Assembly: GCA_036644375.1 (NCBI GenBank)
Contig: JAVXQD010000027.1
Location: 1 to 30,506 of the forward strand
DNA: 30,506 nucleotides
Origin: CALWZE01 sp036644375
GTDB taxonomy: Bacteria > Bacillota > Clostridia > Oscillospirales > Ruminococcaceae
Direction: 5' to 3'
The position numbers and the translations under genes are program-made. The notes below the pieces were generated by a model. It was not told the DNA's origin. It worked only from the letters and a program-made list of their open reading frames with translations, and ran no database searches. Below, piece by piece: positions 7,831-16,963 of the stretch (positions are counted from its first letter, which is position 1; every line of letters begins with the position of its first letter).

Positions 7831-9066
7831 CTATCGCATTATTTTTCCCAAATCCTTGCCCTCGTAAATATCCTTGCCCTCAACTATAATTTCATCATAC
7901 AGCGCGAGCATCTCTTTGTCCGATGGGTCGATCCGACTCAGTACATAATCTTCGGTCTCGTAAATCTTTTCCGTGCGCTTAAATGACACCGTTGAGCCGT
8001 ATTTTACATACACGCCCGTCACTCCGTCCACGAGTCGAAGCGCAGACCTGTCCGCTTTTATCCCGTCATACTGAGTGAAATTAATAGTTGCCTGTTCTGC
8101 ACGCAATGCGGAAATAGACGGATTGAGATAATCGCACTCGAAAATCACGGTGCCGAAATCGTCACCGTCCGCATAAATGATTTTTTCCACGGTAACCGGA
8201 AGATCACTGACCATCGCATAGTCAAAATCCAAGCTGTATTTTGAGCCCTCCGAGAACTTGCCGATTGCTTCTTTTGAAACTACCGCAGCATACAGCCATT
8301 TATAGTCTGAAACAATTTTACAGTGGGATTCGTCGATCTGCGTATTGAGCTGTGCCTGCTTGACAAGCTCAATCAACTCGGATGTTGTCATATTGTGCAG
8401 CGTTTCATCGTTCAGGCTCTCTTCGTAGCCGTCGACCGTTGATATAAAATATCCGGCAGACGGAGAACTGAGAATCTGACTTACCGAGGAATCCCGTGCG
8501 GAAACCTCTGCAATTTTCGCATTCAATTCGTCGATTCGTGCGGTAAAATCAATTTCCTTGCCCGATGCAATGGCGAAGCTGTTGAGAAGCTGCAAAATTT
8601 TGTTCTTTTCGTCCAATAGACTTGAATAGTCTTCGGTCGCGACAATCCCCGCATATCGGGCAGTAACATTGCTTATCTGCCGTGAGACAAAGTTCAGGTT
8701 TGTACCTGACGCTCTGCCGAGATCCACTGCCTTTGTGAGAATATCAAGCTCATCCTTTTGATTTTCAAGCAGCAGGGCATTTGCGGCGGCGGAGTTTGAG
8801 ACATAAATTTCCGCCACAGGCGCTCCGATAGCCACCTTATCGCCGTCTCCAACCAAAAAGTTAATTATTCCATCGCCGCTGTTTTCAATTATTGTCTCGT
8901 TTCTGACGACAATCCCATCCGCTTTTATGCTGTCGGATATGGTCACTGCCATGGCTATTTCGGTTTTATATGTAGGATATGCAATCATATAAATCTGATA
9001 AAATACATAAACCGCAATCAGCAGCGCCAAAAAAGCCGTCAGGGCTTTAACAACCTTTTTAGTCAT
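7831..9066 (-). CDS. HlyD-like membrane-anchored adaptor protein
   Basis: The protein of about 411 residues has one N-terminal membrane helix (VVKALTAFLALLIAVYVFYQIY) with a short basic cytoplasmic end and a large extracytoplasmic part. Residues about 45-90 (VRNETIIENSGDGIINFL, VGDGDKVAIGAPVAEIY) look like the first half of a biotinyl-lipoyl-like domain of HlyD/RND adaptors. A helical, coiled-coil-like middle (about 95-230) and a beta-rich C-terminal part follow. No transporter partner gene is nearby. It overlaps the end of hfq by 8 bases (ATGACTAA) if the ATG at 9066 is used; a GTG at 9081 is an alternative. The location between hfq and sepF suggests a division or envelope role rather than efflux, but that is inference. 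I do not know its function. Confidence 0.82.
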   Translation of the reverse strand: MTKKVVKALTAFLALLIAVYVFYQIYMIAYPTYKTEIAMAVTISDSIKADGIVVRNETIIENSGDGIINFLVGDGDKVAIGAPVAEIYVSNSAAANALLLENQKDELDILTKAVDLGRASGTNLNFVSRQISNVTARYAGIVATEDYSSLLDEKNKILQLLNSFAIASGKEIDFTARIDELNAKIAEVSARDSSVSQILSSPSAGYFISTVDGYEESLNDETLHNMTTSELIELVKQAQLNTQIDESHCKIVSDYKWLYAAVVSKEAIGKFSEGSKYSLDFDYAMVSDLPVTVEKIIYADGDDFGTVIFECDYLNPSISALRAEQATINFTQYDGIKADRSALRLVDGVTGVYVKYGSTVSFKRTEKIYETEDYVLSRIDPSDKEMLALYDEIIVEGKDIYEGKDLGKIMR

Positions 9067-9304
9067 CTTCGCTGTCTTCACACTCTTTATCTAAAATGGA
9101 TATTACTTTAGAGGGTATAATCGTCGAAATCGCATGCTTGTAGACAAGATTCTGCCTGCCTTCACTTTCCAGCACAACCGTAAAACTGTCAAATCCCTTT
9201 ACCGTACCTCTGAACTGAAACCCGTTTGTAAGGTAAATTGTGACCTGAATTTTCTCTTTTCGCGCCGAATTCAAAAACACGTCCTGCAAATTGATGTTTT
9301 TCAT
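9059..9304 (-). CDS. hfq: RNA chaperone Hfq
   Basis: The 81-residue protein matches Hfq throughout: N-terminal NLQDVFLNSARKEK, the Sm1 motif in TIYLTNGFQFRGTVKGFDSF and the Sm2 motif YKHAISTIIPSK. The short tail is acidic (CEDSEDD). Hfq forms a hexameric ring that binds A-rich and U-rich RNA and helps small RNAs pair with mRNA. The ATG at 9304 is preceded by GAGAGGAAAT, with the SD lying in the 16-base gap after miaA; an upstream extension in the same frame has no support. The order miaA-hfq is widely conserved. Downstream it overlaps the HlyD-like gene. Confidence 0.96.
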   Translation of the reverse strand: MKNINLQDVFLNSARKEKIQVTIYLTNGFQFRGTVKGFDSFTVVLESEGRQNLVYKHAISTIIPSKVISILDKECEDSEDD

Positions 9305-9320
9305 GGTATTGATTTCCTCT

Positions 9321-10280
9321 CTATTTTTGTTTTTTTTGAATGGAGTTCCACATATTTTGAGCTGCATCCGCTATTGCGGGTACACTGTCTGTTTGAATGT
9401 CCGCCCACACCGCCTCCTCATCGCGTTTAAACCATGTTATCTGACGTTTGGCATAATGACGCGTTGATTTTTTGAGCTCGTCCACGCAATATTGCAGCGC
9501 ATCGCGGCCCTCGAAATACCCGAAGAATTCCTTGTATCCTATTGCCTGTGCTGCCGTTTTGCATTCTATACGATTATCATACACCCAACGAGCCTCATTG
9601 AGCAAATTTTCTTTCATCATCAAATCGACTCTGCGCTCGATTCTGTCATACAGGTACTCTCTGTTTTTCGAGCTTAAAACAATCATCGCGCATGGGTATT
9701 CGGAAATATTTGTTTTCGATTCCGCATGAAGCTCGGCGACACATTTGCCTGTTGTGCGCAGCAGCTCAAGCGTTCTGACAATCCGCTTCATGTTGTTCGG
9801 ATGAAGTGTAAGTGCGCACTCACTGTCAGAGGCTGCAATTTCAGCGAGCAGCTTTTCAGCTCCGAATTCCTCATATTCCCGCTGTATCTGCATTCTCAGT
9901 GAAAAGTCGGTATTCTCAGATGTGAATCTCACCCCTGACACAAGAGATCTGATATAAAGCCCCGTGCCTCCGCATACAATCGGTACGGCTCCCCTGTCTG
10001 CAATCTGCCCGATGATTTTATTTGCGTCAACGACATACTCCGAGACGCTGTACTGTCGATTCGGGTTTAAAAATCCGTAAAGGTGATGGGCAATTCCCTG
10101 CATTTCCGCCTCAGTCGGACGCGCAGTACCGATTTTAAGCGTATCGTAAATCTGCATGGAATCAGCACACACTATTTCGCCGTTAATTCGCTTTGCAAGT
10201 TCAATTGCAACTTTTGTTTTACCTGATGCAGTCGGACCGCATATCACCACAATCGGAGATTTGGTTTTATATTCTGCCAA
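9321..10280 (-). CDS. miaA: tRNA dimethylallyltransferase MiaA
   Basis: The 319-residue enzyme transfers a dimethylallyl group to N6 of A37 in tRNAs that read codons starting with U, giving i6A, the substrate of MiaB encoded upstream in the same array. Motifs: the P-loop GPTASGKTKVAIELA near residue 15, the CADSMQIY substrate site, GTARPTEAEM, GGTGLYIRSLV and the C-terminal TRHYAKRQITWFKR. The start is a TTG at 10280 inside the last codons of mutL (14-base overlap). GGAG is present but 13 bases away, so initiation is probably weak and coupled to mutL translation. Confidence 0.96.
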   Translation of the reverse strand: MAEYKTKSPIVVICGPTASGKTKVAIELAKRINGEIVCADSMQIYDTLKIGTARPTEAEMQGIAHHLYGFLNPNRQYSVSEYVVDANKIIGQIADRGAVPIVCGGTGLYIRSLVSGVRFTSENTDFSLRMQIQREYEEFGAEKLLAEIAASDSECALTLHPNNMKRIVRTLELLRTTGKCVAELHAESKTNISEYPCAMIVLSSKNREYLYDRIERRVDLMMKENLLNEARWVYDNRIECKTAAQAIGYKEFFGYFEGRDALQYCVDELKKSTRHYAKRQITWFKRDEEAVWADIQTDSVPAIADAAQNMWNSIQKKQK

Positions 10281-12384
10281 ATTGCTTTTCTATCTCCTTT
10301 TTTGCGAGTGTTATATAAACCGGTCTGCCGTGCGGGCAGAACTTTGGAACTCTGCTGCTGATTATGTCATCCGCGAGCTTTATCAGCTCAAGGCGGGAGG
10401 ACTTGTGTCCCGCTTTAATTGCCGCGCGGCATGCAGATGAATGCAGCAGCCACTCTCTGTCCTGTGTTGTCACGTCGCCGGACAGTGCAACAAGCTGTGC
10501 CGCCATTTGCACAACCGCATCGGACACTGCGTTAATCGACATATATGTCGGAATTTCCCTGACCGCAAGCTCGTTGTCACCAAATTCCTCCGCGACAAAG
10601 CCGATGCGCTTCAAAAGCTCTGCATTATCCAGTATTTCCTGCTTTTCGTCCTTTGACACCGAGGCAATTATCGGCTCAATAAGCATCTGCCGCTCATTTC
10701 CGAATCCGTCCTCCTTGAGCTTTTCGAATAGTATCCGCTCATGCGCCGCATGCTTGTCAATAAGCAGAACAACATCTTTGTATTGCGCAATTATGTAGGT
10801 GTCGAAGACCTCTCCGATGTAATTCAATTCATCTTTGTGCGAAAAAAGTTCCTCCTGCTTCGATTGGTCACCGAGAGGCGTTTCACCATAAGCCGGGCTG
10901 TTTTCGTCGATTTGGATTATTGGCTCGGAATACGCTTTTTGCTCAATATATTCAACGGTCTCTTTGCTTTCGGATTCATCCCCGCTGATTTCAGCTTTAT
11001 TTTTCGAAACACTCGATGCGTTTTCGCTTTGTTCGCACGTCGAAAGCTCCTTCGCTCCATTTTTGCTGATGTATGGCACAGTGAGCTGAGATAGTTTTAT
11101 CGGAGCGTCTACCTCAATATCAATCTCACACGAAGCTCTGTAGGGGCTTGCAACTGAGTGGATTATGCGATCGTTTTCGCCCGAAAGCGAGCTTGTGAAT
11201 TCCTGCGCGGATACCTGCTTAAAAAAGCTCTTTCCATCACCGGCCGACTGTGGGCTGTCAGTCCTTCGCGCTGCCGCTGTGCCGCTTGCCGTGTTGCCCC
11301 ACGCCTGTGAGCCTGCTGATGTCACCGGTCCGTCGGTCTTACCTCGGAATGACTTGTTCTCCTCCTCGTCAACAGACGGCTTGACGCTGAATCCGCCCGC
11401 AAATTCATTCAATGCAAGCTTTATTGCAGAATACACATTAGCTGTAACCTCTCGCTCATTTTTAAAGCGAACCTCCGTTTTGGCCGGATGAACATTTATA
11501 TCGACATCTTCGCACGGCAAATGCACATCAATAACAAATGCAGGATGCTTTCCCGCCATAACGAGGTTGCGGCACGCCTCCTCGGCCGCCGCACAGATAC
11601 TTCTTGATTTGATAAATCTGTCATTGACAAAGACAAACTGCAAGCTGCGGCTGGGTCGTCCGAGCTGCGGCTTTGAAATCAAGCCGTCCACTTTAATCCT
11701 TGAATCGACAGGACTGATTTTTAAAAGATTTGTCGCGATTTCACGCGGAAAAACACAAAAAGCAGCAGATTCCAAATCTCCGTTTCCCGGCGATGAAAAT
11801 GCCGCTCTGCCATCGCGGAACAGTTTGAACGATATTTCCGGATGCGATAGCGCGAGCTGCTCCACAATGCTTTGAACCGCATTTCCCTCATGAACATCCT
11901 TTTTTAAGAATTTCATGCGCGCGGGCGTATTGTAAAAAATATCCGAGATATACATTGAAGTTCCGCACGGCGCTCCGATTTCATCAAGCTCAAGCTCTTC
12001 GCCTGCCTCTATTCTGTACAGCGTGGCACTTGGGCTGTTTTCGGTTCTGCTGACGAGCTTGACGCGGGACACGGCACATATAGCCGCAAGCGCCTCTCCG
12101 CGAAACCCCAGCGTCAAAATTCCGTCAAGGTCATCCGCGCCGGAAATTTTGCTTGTCGCATGTCGCAAAAAGGCCGTTCTGACCTCGTCGCATGGAATTC
12201 CCGAGCCGTTGTCAGTAACTCTGATCATGTCGAGACCGTTGCGTTTCAGCTCGACTTCAATTGAAGTCGCATGCGCATCTATGGCGTTTTCAACAAGCTC
12301 CTTCACCACCGAGGCAGGTCTCTCGACAACCTCTCCGGCGGCAATCAGCTCACATACGCTTTTGTCCAGAATTTTAATTGGCAT
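10267..12384 (-). CDS. mutL: DNA mismatch repair protein MutL, endonuclease-type
   Basis: The 705-residue protein has an N-terminal GHKL ATPase domain (VVKELVENAIDAHATSI, VTDNGSGIP, TLGFRGEALAAICAVS) and the following S5-like domain. A long low-complexity linker (about 340-500) leads to a C-terminal dimerisation/nuclease domain. That domain contains DKHAAHERILFE (near residue 520), a variant of the metal-binding DQHAxxERxxYE motif, together with SACRAAIKAGHKSS, CPHGRP and FGRI at the very end. This set marks MutL proteins that nick DNA themselves, as expected in species without MutH. It overlaps mutS by 11 bases, with AGGAAG before its ATG, so the two repair partners are translationally coupled. 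Confidence 0.97.
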   Translation of the reverse strand: MPIKILDKSVCELIAAGEVVERPASVVKELVENAIDAHATSIEVELKRNGLDMIRVTDNGSGIPCDEVRTAFLRHATSKISGADDLDGILTLGFRGEALAAICAVSRVKLVSRTENSPSATLYRIEAGEELELDEIGAPCGTSMYISDIFYNTPARMKFLKKDVHEGNAVQSIVEQLALSHPEISFKLFRDGRAAFSSPGNGDLESAAFCVFPREIATNLLKISPVDSRIKVDGLISKPQLGRPSRSLQFVFVNDRFIKSRSICAAAEEACRNLVMAGKHPAFVIDVHLPCEDVDINVHPAKTEVRFKNEREVTANVYSAIKLALNEFAGGFSVKPSVDEEENKSFRGKTDGPVTSAGSQAWGNTASGTAAARRTDSPQSAGDGKSFFKQVSAQEFTSSLSGENDRIIHSVASPYRASCEIDIEVDAPIKLSQLTVPYISKNGAKELSTCEQSENASSVSKNKAEISGDESESKETVEYIEQKAYSEPIIQIDENSPAYGETPLGDQSKQEELFSHKDELNYIGEVFDTYIIAQYKDVVLLIDKHAAHERILFEKLKEDGFGNERQMLIEPIIASVSKDEKQEILDNAELLKRIGFVAEEFGDNELAVREIPTYMSINAVSDAVVQMAAQLVALSGDVTTQDREWLLHSSACRAAIKAGHKSSRLELIKLADDIISSRVPKFCPHGRPVYITLAKKEIEKQFGRI

Positions 12385-15007
12385 TTGCAGTCATTTCTTC
12401 CTGTATAATTTGACTTGCTATCTGTTTCAGCTCATTGAGCCTGTACATCGCCTCTATCGGCGTGAGACACTCAATATTTATGCTCTGCACTGCCGCCAAA
12501 AGCTCTGCGGAGCCATTGCTTACCTCTTTAACCGCTTGGGCGCGCTGCTTCGGGACGCCTTCCTTTTGCTCGATGGAGAGCAGAATCTCCTTTGCTCTAT
12601 CTATCATCGCATTCGGAATTCCCGCGAGTTTCGCAACTTCAATTCCATAGCTCTCATCAGCGGGTCCGTCTACGATTCTACGCAAAAAGGTTATATCATC
12701 ACCGCGCTTTTTAACAGCTATATTATAGTTTTTTATGTTGTCAAACTCGTCCGCCATCACAGTCAGCTCATGGTAATGCGTCGCGAACATTGTTTTGCAT
12801 CCGATACCGTTTTTGCCGCAGATATACTCAATTACAGCGCGCGCAATGCTCATTCCGTCAAAGGTTGAGGTTCCTCGCCCGATTTCGTCGAGCACCACAA
12901 GGCTTTTTGCGGTTGCGTTAGACAGAATTTCCGCAACCTCTTTCATCTCCACCATAAAAGTGGAGTCGCCCGCGAACAGGTCGTCTGATGCTCCGACACG
13001 GGTAAAAATGGAATCAACAGCTCCGATATGTGCGGACGCCGCGGGCACGTAACAGCCCATTTGCGCCAAAAGCACAATAATTGCCGTCTGCCGCATATAG
13101 GTGGATTTACCCGCCATGTTCGGACCTGTTATCAGATTCACAAGATTTTTTCCACAATTGAGATGCGTATCGTTGGGCACAAACAGTTCTTCGCGCAAAA
13201 CCTTCTCAACCACAGGATGTCTTCCATTTTTGATGTCGATAACATCGCTGCCGTCGACAAGCGGCTTGCAGTAGCCGTTATCCCTCGCGATATTTGAAAA
13301 TCCGCACAGGACATCTATGTACGCAATTGCAGCGGCCGTTGACTGAACTCGCTTTAGATTGCTCTCAACAAAAACGATCAGCTCTTCATAGAGCTGACGC
13401 TCAAGGACGTTCAACCGCTCATTTGCGCTGAGAATTTTTGTCTCCAGCTCCTTCAGCTCCTCGGTGATGTACCGCTCACCCGTTGTCAGCGTCTGCTTGC
13501 GGACAAAACCGTCGGGGATTTTTTCGGTATTTGACGCGCGTGAAACCTCGATATAATATCCGAAAACTCGGTTGTATCCGACCTTCAGGTTTTTTATTCC
13601 GGTTTGCTCTTTTAAGTCGGCTTCCATTTTGGCAAGATACGATTTTGAGTTGTTTACAAGGCCGCGCAGCTCGTCCACATCGGAATTAAAGCCTTTTTTT
13701 ATATATCCTCCGTCCTTGAGCAGTGCGGGCGGCTCCTCGGATATAGTCATATCAACACGGGCTTTTATATCCTCAAGCGTATCAAGCTGATCGCACAGGA
13801 TTTGCAAAAGAGAGGTCTGTGCCGTCGAGCATAAAGCTTTCAGCTCGACAATTTTTTGCGCTGTAGCGGAGAGCGATATGAGATCTCGGGGCGTACAGCT
13901 GCGGTATATCACCCTCGTCATAAGCCGCTCAATATCAAATATTCCCTTTAGCACATCGGTTATCTGAACCGACATTATGGTATTGTCATAAAGCTCTTCA
14001 ACCGTGTCCAGCCGCCTATTTATCTGATTCGGATTCAAAAGCGGCTTGTCCAGAAAGGAGCGCAAAAGACGTTTTCCCATCGCGGTCTTGGATTTGTCAA
14101 GCACCCACAGCAGGCTTCCGCGCTTTTCATCTCCGCGCATTGTGGCGGTAAGCTCAAGATTTCTCCTACAGGAAGCTGACAGCGCAAGATACTCGGTCGG
14201 GTGATAAACCGTCAGCGAAGCGAGACGGCGCGAACCGTGAAACTGTGTCTCTGCAAGGTATTGCAGCATCGCACCAAGCGCGCGAACAGCAAATCCGCTT
14301 TTTAGCGCCAATACCTCCGCACAGTCTTTTTTCTCGAAATACTGAGTGACGCTCTGCTTTGCGCGGTCAAGCTCAAAATATTCGTTATACAAAAGAGAAG
14401 CCGTCAGATTCAGCGACTTGTCGATATACTGCCTGATTTTTTTGTCGCTGTTGGTCTTTTCGTCGCAGATTATCTCCTTTGGTGCAAATCTTGACAGCTC
14501 ATTTATAACCGAGCTGCTCGACGGTGAGGTCTCGGTCACATAAACTACACCTGTGGAGATATCGGCAAAACAAAGCCCGTATCCTCCGTCTGATTTCAGC
14601 AGGCAGCAAATATAGTTGTTTTGCTCCTCGTCAAGCATGCTGTTTTGTGTTACCGTACCGGGTGTAACTATTCGAATTATATCCCGCTTTACAATACCCT
14701 TTGCGAGTGCCGGATCCTCTGTCTGCTCACAAATCGCAACCTTGTAGCCCTTTGCAATAAGCTTTGCAACATAGTTCTCATAGCTGTGATACGGTATTCC
14801 GCACATGGGGGCACGCTCGGCCAGACCGCAGTCCCGTCCTGTTAAGACGAGCTCCAGCTCACGCGAAGCCGTTATGGCATCGTCAAAGAACATTTCATAA
14901 AAATCGCCGAGACGATAAAACAATATCTTGTCCATATGCTTTTCTTTAATGTCGAGATATTGCTTCATCATCGGCGAGAGCTTAGCTGTGTTGTCCGGCA
15001 GCGCCAT
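12374..15007 (-). CDS. mutS: DNA mismatch recognition ATPase MutS
   Basis: The 877-residue protein has the mismatch-binding domain with LGDFYEMFFDDA (the Phe and Glu contact the mispair), connector, core and clamp domains, and a C-terminal ABC-type ATPase with Walker A TGPNMAGKSTYMRQ and Walker B DEIGRGTSTFDG. A helical tail with a PIEAMYRLNELK segment follows. It finds mispairs and loops and recruits MutL. I chose the ATG at 15007 because GGGGG lies 9 bases upstream; a TTG at 15028 and an ATG at 15013 are in frame but badly placed. It lies 36 bases after the RicA/YmcA-like gene, the same order as ymcA-(cotE)-mutS-mutL in Bacillus. Confidence 0.97.
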   Translation of the reverse strand: MALPDNTAKLSPMMKQYLDIKEKHMDKILFYRLGDFYEMFFDDAITASRELELVLTGRDCGLAERAPMCGIPYHSYENYVAKLIAKGYKVAICEQTEDPALAKGIVKRDIIRIVTPGTVTQNSMLDEEQNNYICCLLKSDGGYGLCFADISTGVVYVTETSPSSSSVINELSRFAPKEIICDEKTNSDKKIRQYIDKSLNLTASLLYNEYFELDRAKQSVTQYFEKKDCAEVLALKSGFAVRALGAMLQYLAETQFHGSRRLASLTVYHPTEYLALSASCRRNLELTATMRGDEKRGSLLWVLDKSKTAMGKRLLRSFLDKPLLNPNQINRRLDTVEELYDNTIMSVQITDVLKGIFDIERLMTRVIYRSCTPRDLISLSATAQKIVELKALCSTAQTSLLQILCDQLDTLEDIKARVDMTISEEPPALLKDGGYIKKGFNSDVDELRGLVNNSKSYLAKMEADLKEQTGIKNLKVGYNRVFGYYIEVSRASNTEKIPDGFVRKQTLTTGERYITEELKELETKILSANERLNVLERQLYEELIVFVESNLKRVQSTAAAIAYIDVLCGFSNIARDNGYCKPLVDGSDVIDIKNGRHPVVEKVLREELFVPNDTHLNCGKNLVNLITGPNMAGKSTYMRQTAIIVLLAQMGCYVPAASAHIGAVDSIFTRVGASDDLFAGDSTFMVEMKEVAEILSNATAKSLVVLDEIGRGTSTFDGMSIARAVIEYICGKNGIGCKTMFATHYHELTVMADEFDNIKNYNIAVKKRGDDITFLRRIVDGPADESYGIEVAKLAGIPNAMIDRAKEILLSIEQKEGVPKQRAQAVKEVSNGSAELLAAVQSINIECLTPIEAMYRLNELKQIASQIIQEEMTANAN

Positions 15008-15043
15008 TGACATAATCCCCCGATTCAAGTCAGTTTTTGCAAA

Positions 15044-15460
15044 TCAGCCGCATCCGCCGCAGGTGTCGCAGCTTCCTGAGCATGCGGACGGTTCGTCTAT
15101 ATCATCGGGATCCACTCCGTTAATGGTTCCTGTCACTATTGCCTGAATATAACTTACAAGCTTATCTATGACCGCTTTTGCGTCATAATATGCTGCCATA
15201 CCCTCGTTTTTCGTGATTGCCTCATATGCCTCCTGAACCTCTTGGTTGAACACTGAAACTTTGGCGTCATCGCTTTTTTCTTTTCCGAGCTCGGCATTCA
15301 AATTAAAGCGCGCCAGATTGAATCTTCCGATTTCGTCCTGAAGAGCCTTGTTGTCGGAATTGTGTTCACGTGCGGTCTTTACCGCTATATATCTCTCATC
15401 CATCTGGATTGCCTTCGCGAGTGAGCGGGTCATAGCAATTATTTTGTCATTGTCAGTCAT
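15044..15460 (-). CDS. YlbF/YmcA (Ric) family regulator with Cys-rich tail
   Basis: The 138-residue, mostly helical protein matches the YlbF/YmcA (DUF964) family: DEEIGRFNLARF-like helices (QDEIGRFNLARFNLNAELGK) and AYEAITKNEGMAAYYDAKA. The tail has Cys at 127, 131, 134 and 137 (spacing C-x3-C-x2-C-x2-C), a plausible Fe-S ligand set. In Bacillus subtilis YmcA, YlbF and YaaT form the RicAFT complex, which carries [4Fe-4S] clusters and affects RNase Y-dependent mRNA processing and developmental control. Its ATG overlaps the miaB stop by one base, as in the Bacillus miaB-ymcA pair, which argues for RicA orthology. The paralogue YlbF is the alternative. Confidence 0.88.
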   Translation of the reverse strand: MTDNDKIIAMTRSLAKAIQMDERYIAVKTAREHNSDNKALQDEIGRFNLARFNLNAELGKEKSDDAKVSVFNQEVQEAYEAITKNEGMAAYYDAKAVIDKLVSYIQAIVTGTINGVDPDDIDEPSACSGSCDTCGGCG

Positions 15461-16866
15461 TATTTTATTACCTTTCCGAATAATCTTTTTTTTGTTCGTT
15501 CTGTTATTACAATATCGCAGAATTGGAATAATTCACATTCACCCTCTACGGTTACCGCCGAATTGTTATCAAGCCTTGCGTCGAACTGTCTGTCTCCGAT
15601 TTTTTCAACCGCCAGTGCCCTGAAGCATTGTCCGACATACTGCTTCTCGTGCTCCTCGGTTATTTCGTCCTGTAAAGCCGTCAGGGAATTCAGCCTGTCG
15701 GCCTTGGTTTTATGGTCGGTAGAATCCGGCATAAGCGCCGCTTTTGTTCCCTCTCGCTTTGAATAGATGAACGTGAACAGCGAATTAAATCCGACTCGCT
15801 TGATAAGCTTTACCGTGTCGTCAAAATCCCGCTGTGTCTCACCCGGAAATCCGACAATTATGTCGCTTGTAAAGCTGACTCCCGGAATTTTTGATTTCGC
15901 ATAGTCAATCAGCTTCATATAGTCTCCGCTTGTGTAGCGCCGATTCATCTCAAGCAGAATTCTGTCACTGCCAGACTGCACCGGAAGATGAATCTGTTTG
16001 CTTATCTTTTCGCACTCCGCGATTGTGTCAAACAGCTCGTGCGTCGCGTCCTTGGGGTGGCTTGTCATAAATCTTATTGTAAAATCCCCGTCCATGTCAT
16101 TTATCATTTGGAGCAGCTTTGAAAAGTTGATATCCTCGTCAAGCCCTTTTCCGTAGGAATTTACATTCTGCCCCAGCAGCATGATGTCCCTGTATCCGTC
16201 ATTGACCGCTTTTTTGCATTCGCGCAGTATCTCCGAGCTTGCGCGGCTGCGTTCCCTGCCGCGCACAAATGGAACAATGCAGTAGGTGCAGTAGTTGTCA
16301 CAGCCGAACATAACAGGTATATATGCCCTGAACTGTCTGTCACGCTTAATCGGAAGATTTTCAAAAATCTCATATTGATCACTCGTTTCCGCAACGATTG
16401 TTTTACTGCTTTCAAGGTGCTGAAAAAGCTCAAACGGCAGTTCCTCTAATTTGTTTGTGTTGAATATAACATCAACATACGGATAGCTTTTTTTCAGCTT
16501 ATCGGCAATATGCTTTTGCTGAACCATGCAGCCACCGACCGCGATGATAAGCTTCGGATTGGAGCGTTTAAATTTTTTCAGCTCGCCCACATTTCCGAAA
16601 ACTCTGTCCTCGGCATGCTCGCGCACGGCGCAGGTGTTAAAGACAATTAAATCCGCGTCGTCCGGCTGCGCAGTCATCGAATAGCCGCACTCGCCCATCA
16701 TTCCCGCAACTCTCTCGCTGTCACTGACATTTTGCTGACAGCCGAAGGTCCTGATAAAGCATTTCGGTCTTTTTTCCATTTTCGAAACAATCGAGGAGAG
16801 CTTGCGCATATTTTCGGAGTATGAATCCGTCTGCCCCTTTGTATTTTGCGTCTCTATATAATCCAC
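15460..16866 (-). CDS. miaB: tRNA-2-methylthio-N6-dimethylallyladenosine synthase MiaB
   Basis: This radical-SAM methylthiotransferase turns i6A37 into ms2i6A37 in tRNA. The N-terminal UPF0004 domain holds the auxiliary cluster cysteines in FIRTFGCQQNVSDSE, FNTCAVREHAED and GGCMVQQ. The radical-SAM motif is CDNYCTYC, followed by the C-terminal TRAM domain. The frame is open far upstream into uvrA, but a promoter at 16883-16911 excludes those starts. The best SD (GGAGGTGG, 16863-16870) is followed at the right distance by ATA (16857), not a standard start codon. GTG at 16866 lies inside the SD, and the first ATG (16809) lacks an SD. I give the GTG as outer limit (468 aa); the true start is unresolved. 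Product identity is not in doubt. Confidence 0.93.
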   Translation of the reverse strand: MDYIETQNTKGQTDSYSENMRKLSSIVSKMEKRPKCFIRTFGCQQNVSDSERVAGMMGECGYSMTAQPDDADLIVFNTCAVREHAEDRVFGNVGELKKFKRSNPKLIIAVGGCMVQQKHIADKLKKSYPYVDVIFNTNKLEELPFELFQHLESSKTIVAETSDQYEIFENLPIKRDRQFRAYIPVMFGCDNYCTYCIVPFVRGRERSRASSEILRECKKAVNDGYRDIMLLGQNVNSYGKGLDEDINFSKLLQMINDMDGDFTIRFMTSHPKDATHELFDTIAECEKISKQIHLPVQSGSDRILLEMNRRYTSGDYMKLIDYAKSKIPGVSFTSDIIVGFPGETQRDFDDTVKLIKRVGFNSLFTFIYSKREGTKAALMPDSTDHKTKADRLNSLTALQDEITEEHEKQYVGQCFRALAVEKIGDRQFDARLDNNSAVTVEGECELFQFCDIVITERTKKRLFGKVIK

Positions 16867-16882
16867 CTCCAAATATTCAGCT

Positions 16883-16911
16883 ATTATATCATTTTTCGAT
16901 GTTGATTTCAA
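16883..16911 (-). promoter_or_regulatory. Sigma-A promoter of the miaB-ricA-mutSL-miaA-hfq array
   Basis: On the minus strand TTGAAA (16906-16911) is followed after exactly 17 bases by a perfect TATAAT (16883-16888). It lies in the short gap after uvrA. The predicted transcript would begin near 16876, only a few bases before the SD of miaB, leaving almost no leader. Confidence 0.8.
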
Positions 16912-16963
16912 ATGCAGCCGCCCTGCATTTTGACTTGACACAGCCCACATGCTCGAGACCGTC

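Noticed and set aside
9305..9367. Upstream extension of hfq to 9367
   Set aside because: Overlaps miaA, has no SD, and Hfq proteins normally begin at the MKNINLQ segment.
12023..12868. 281-codon plus-strand frame opposite the mutL/mutS junction
   Set aside because: Fully antisense to two certain genes and lacks recognisable motifs.
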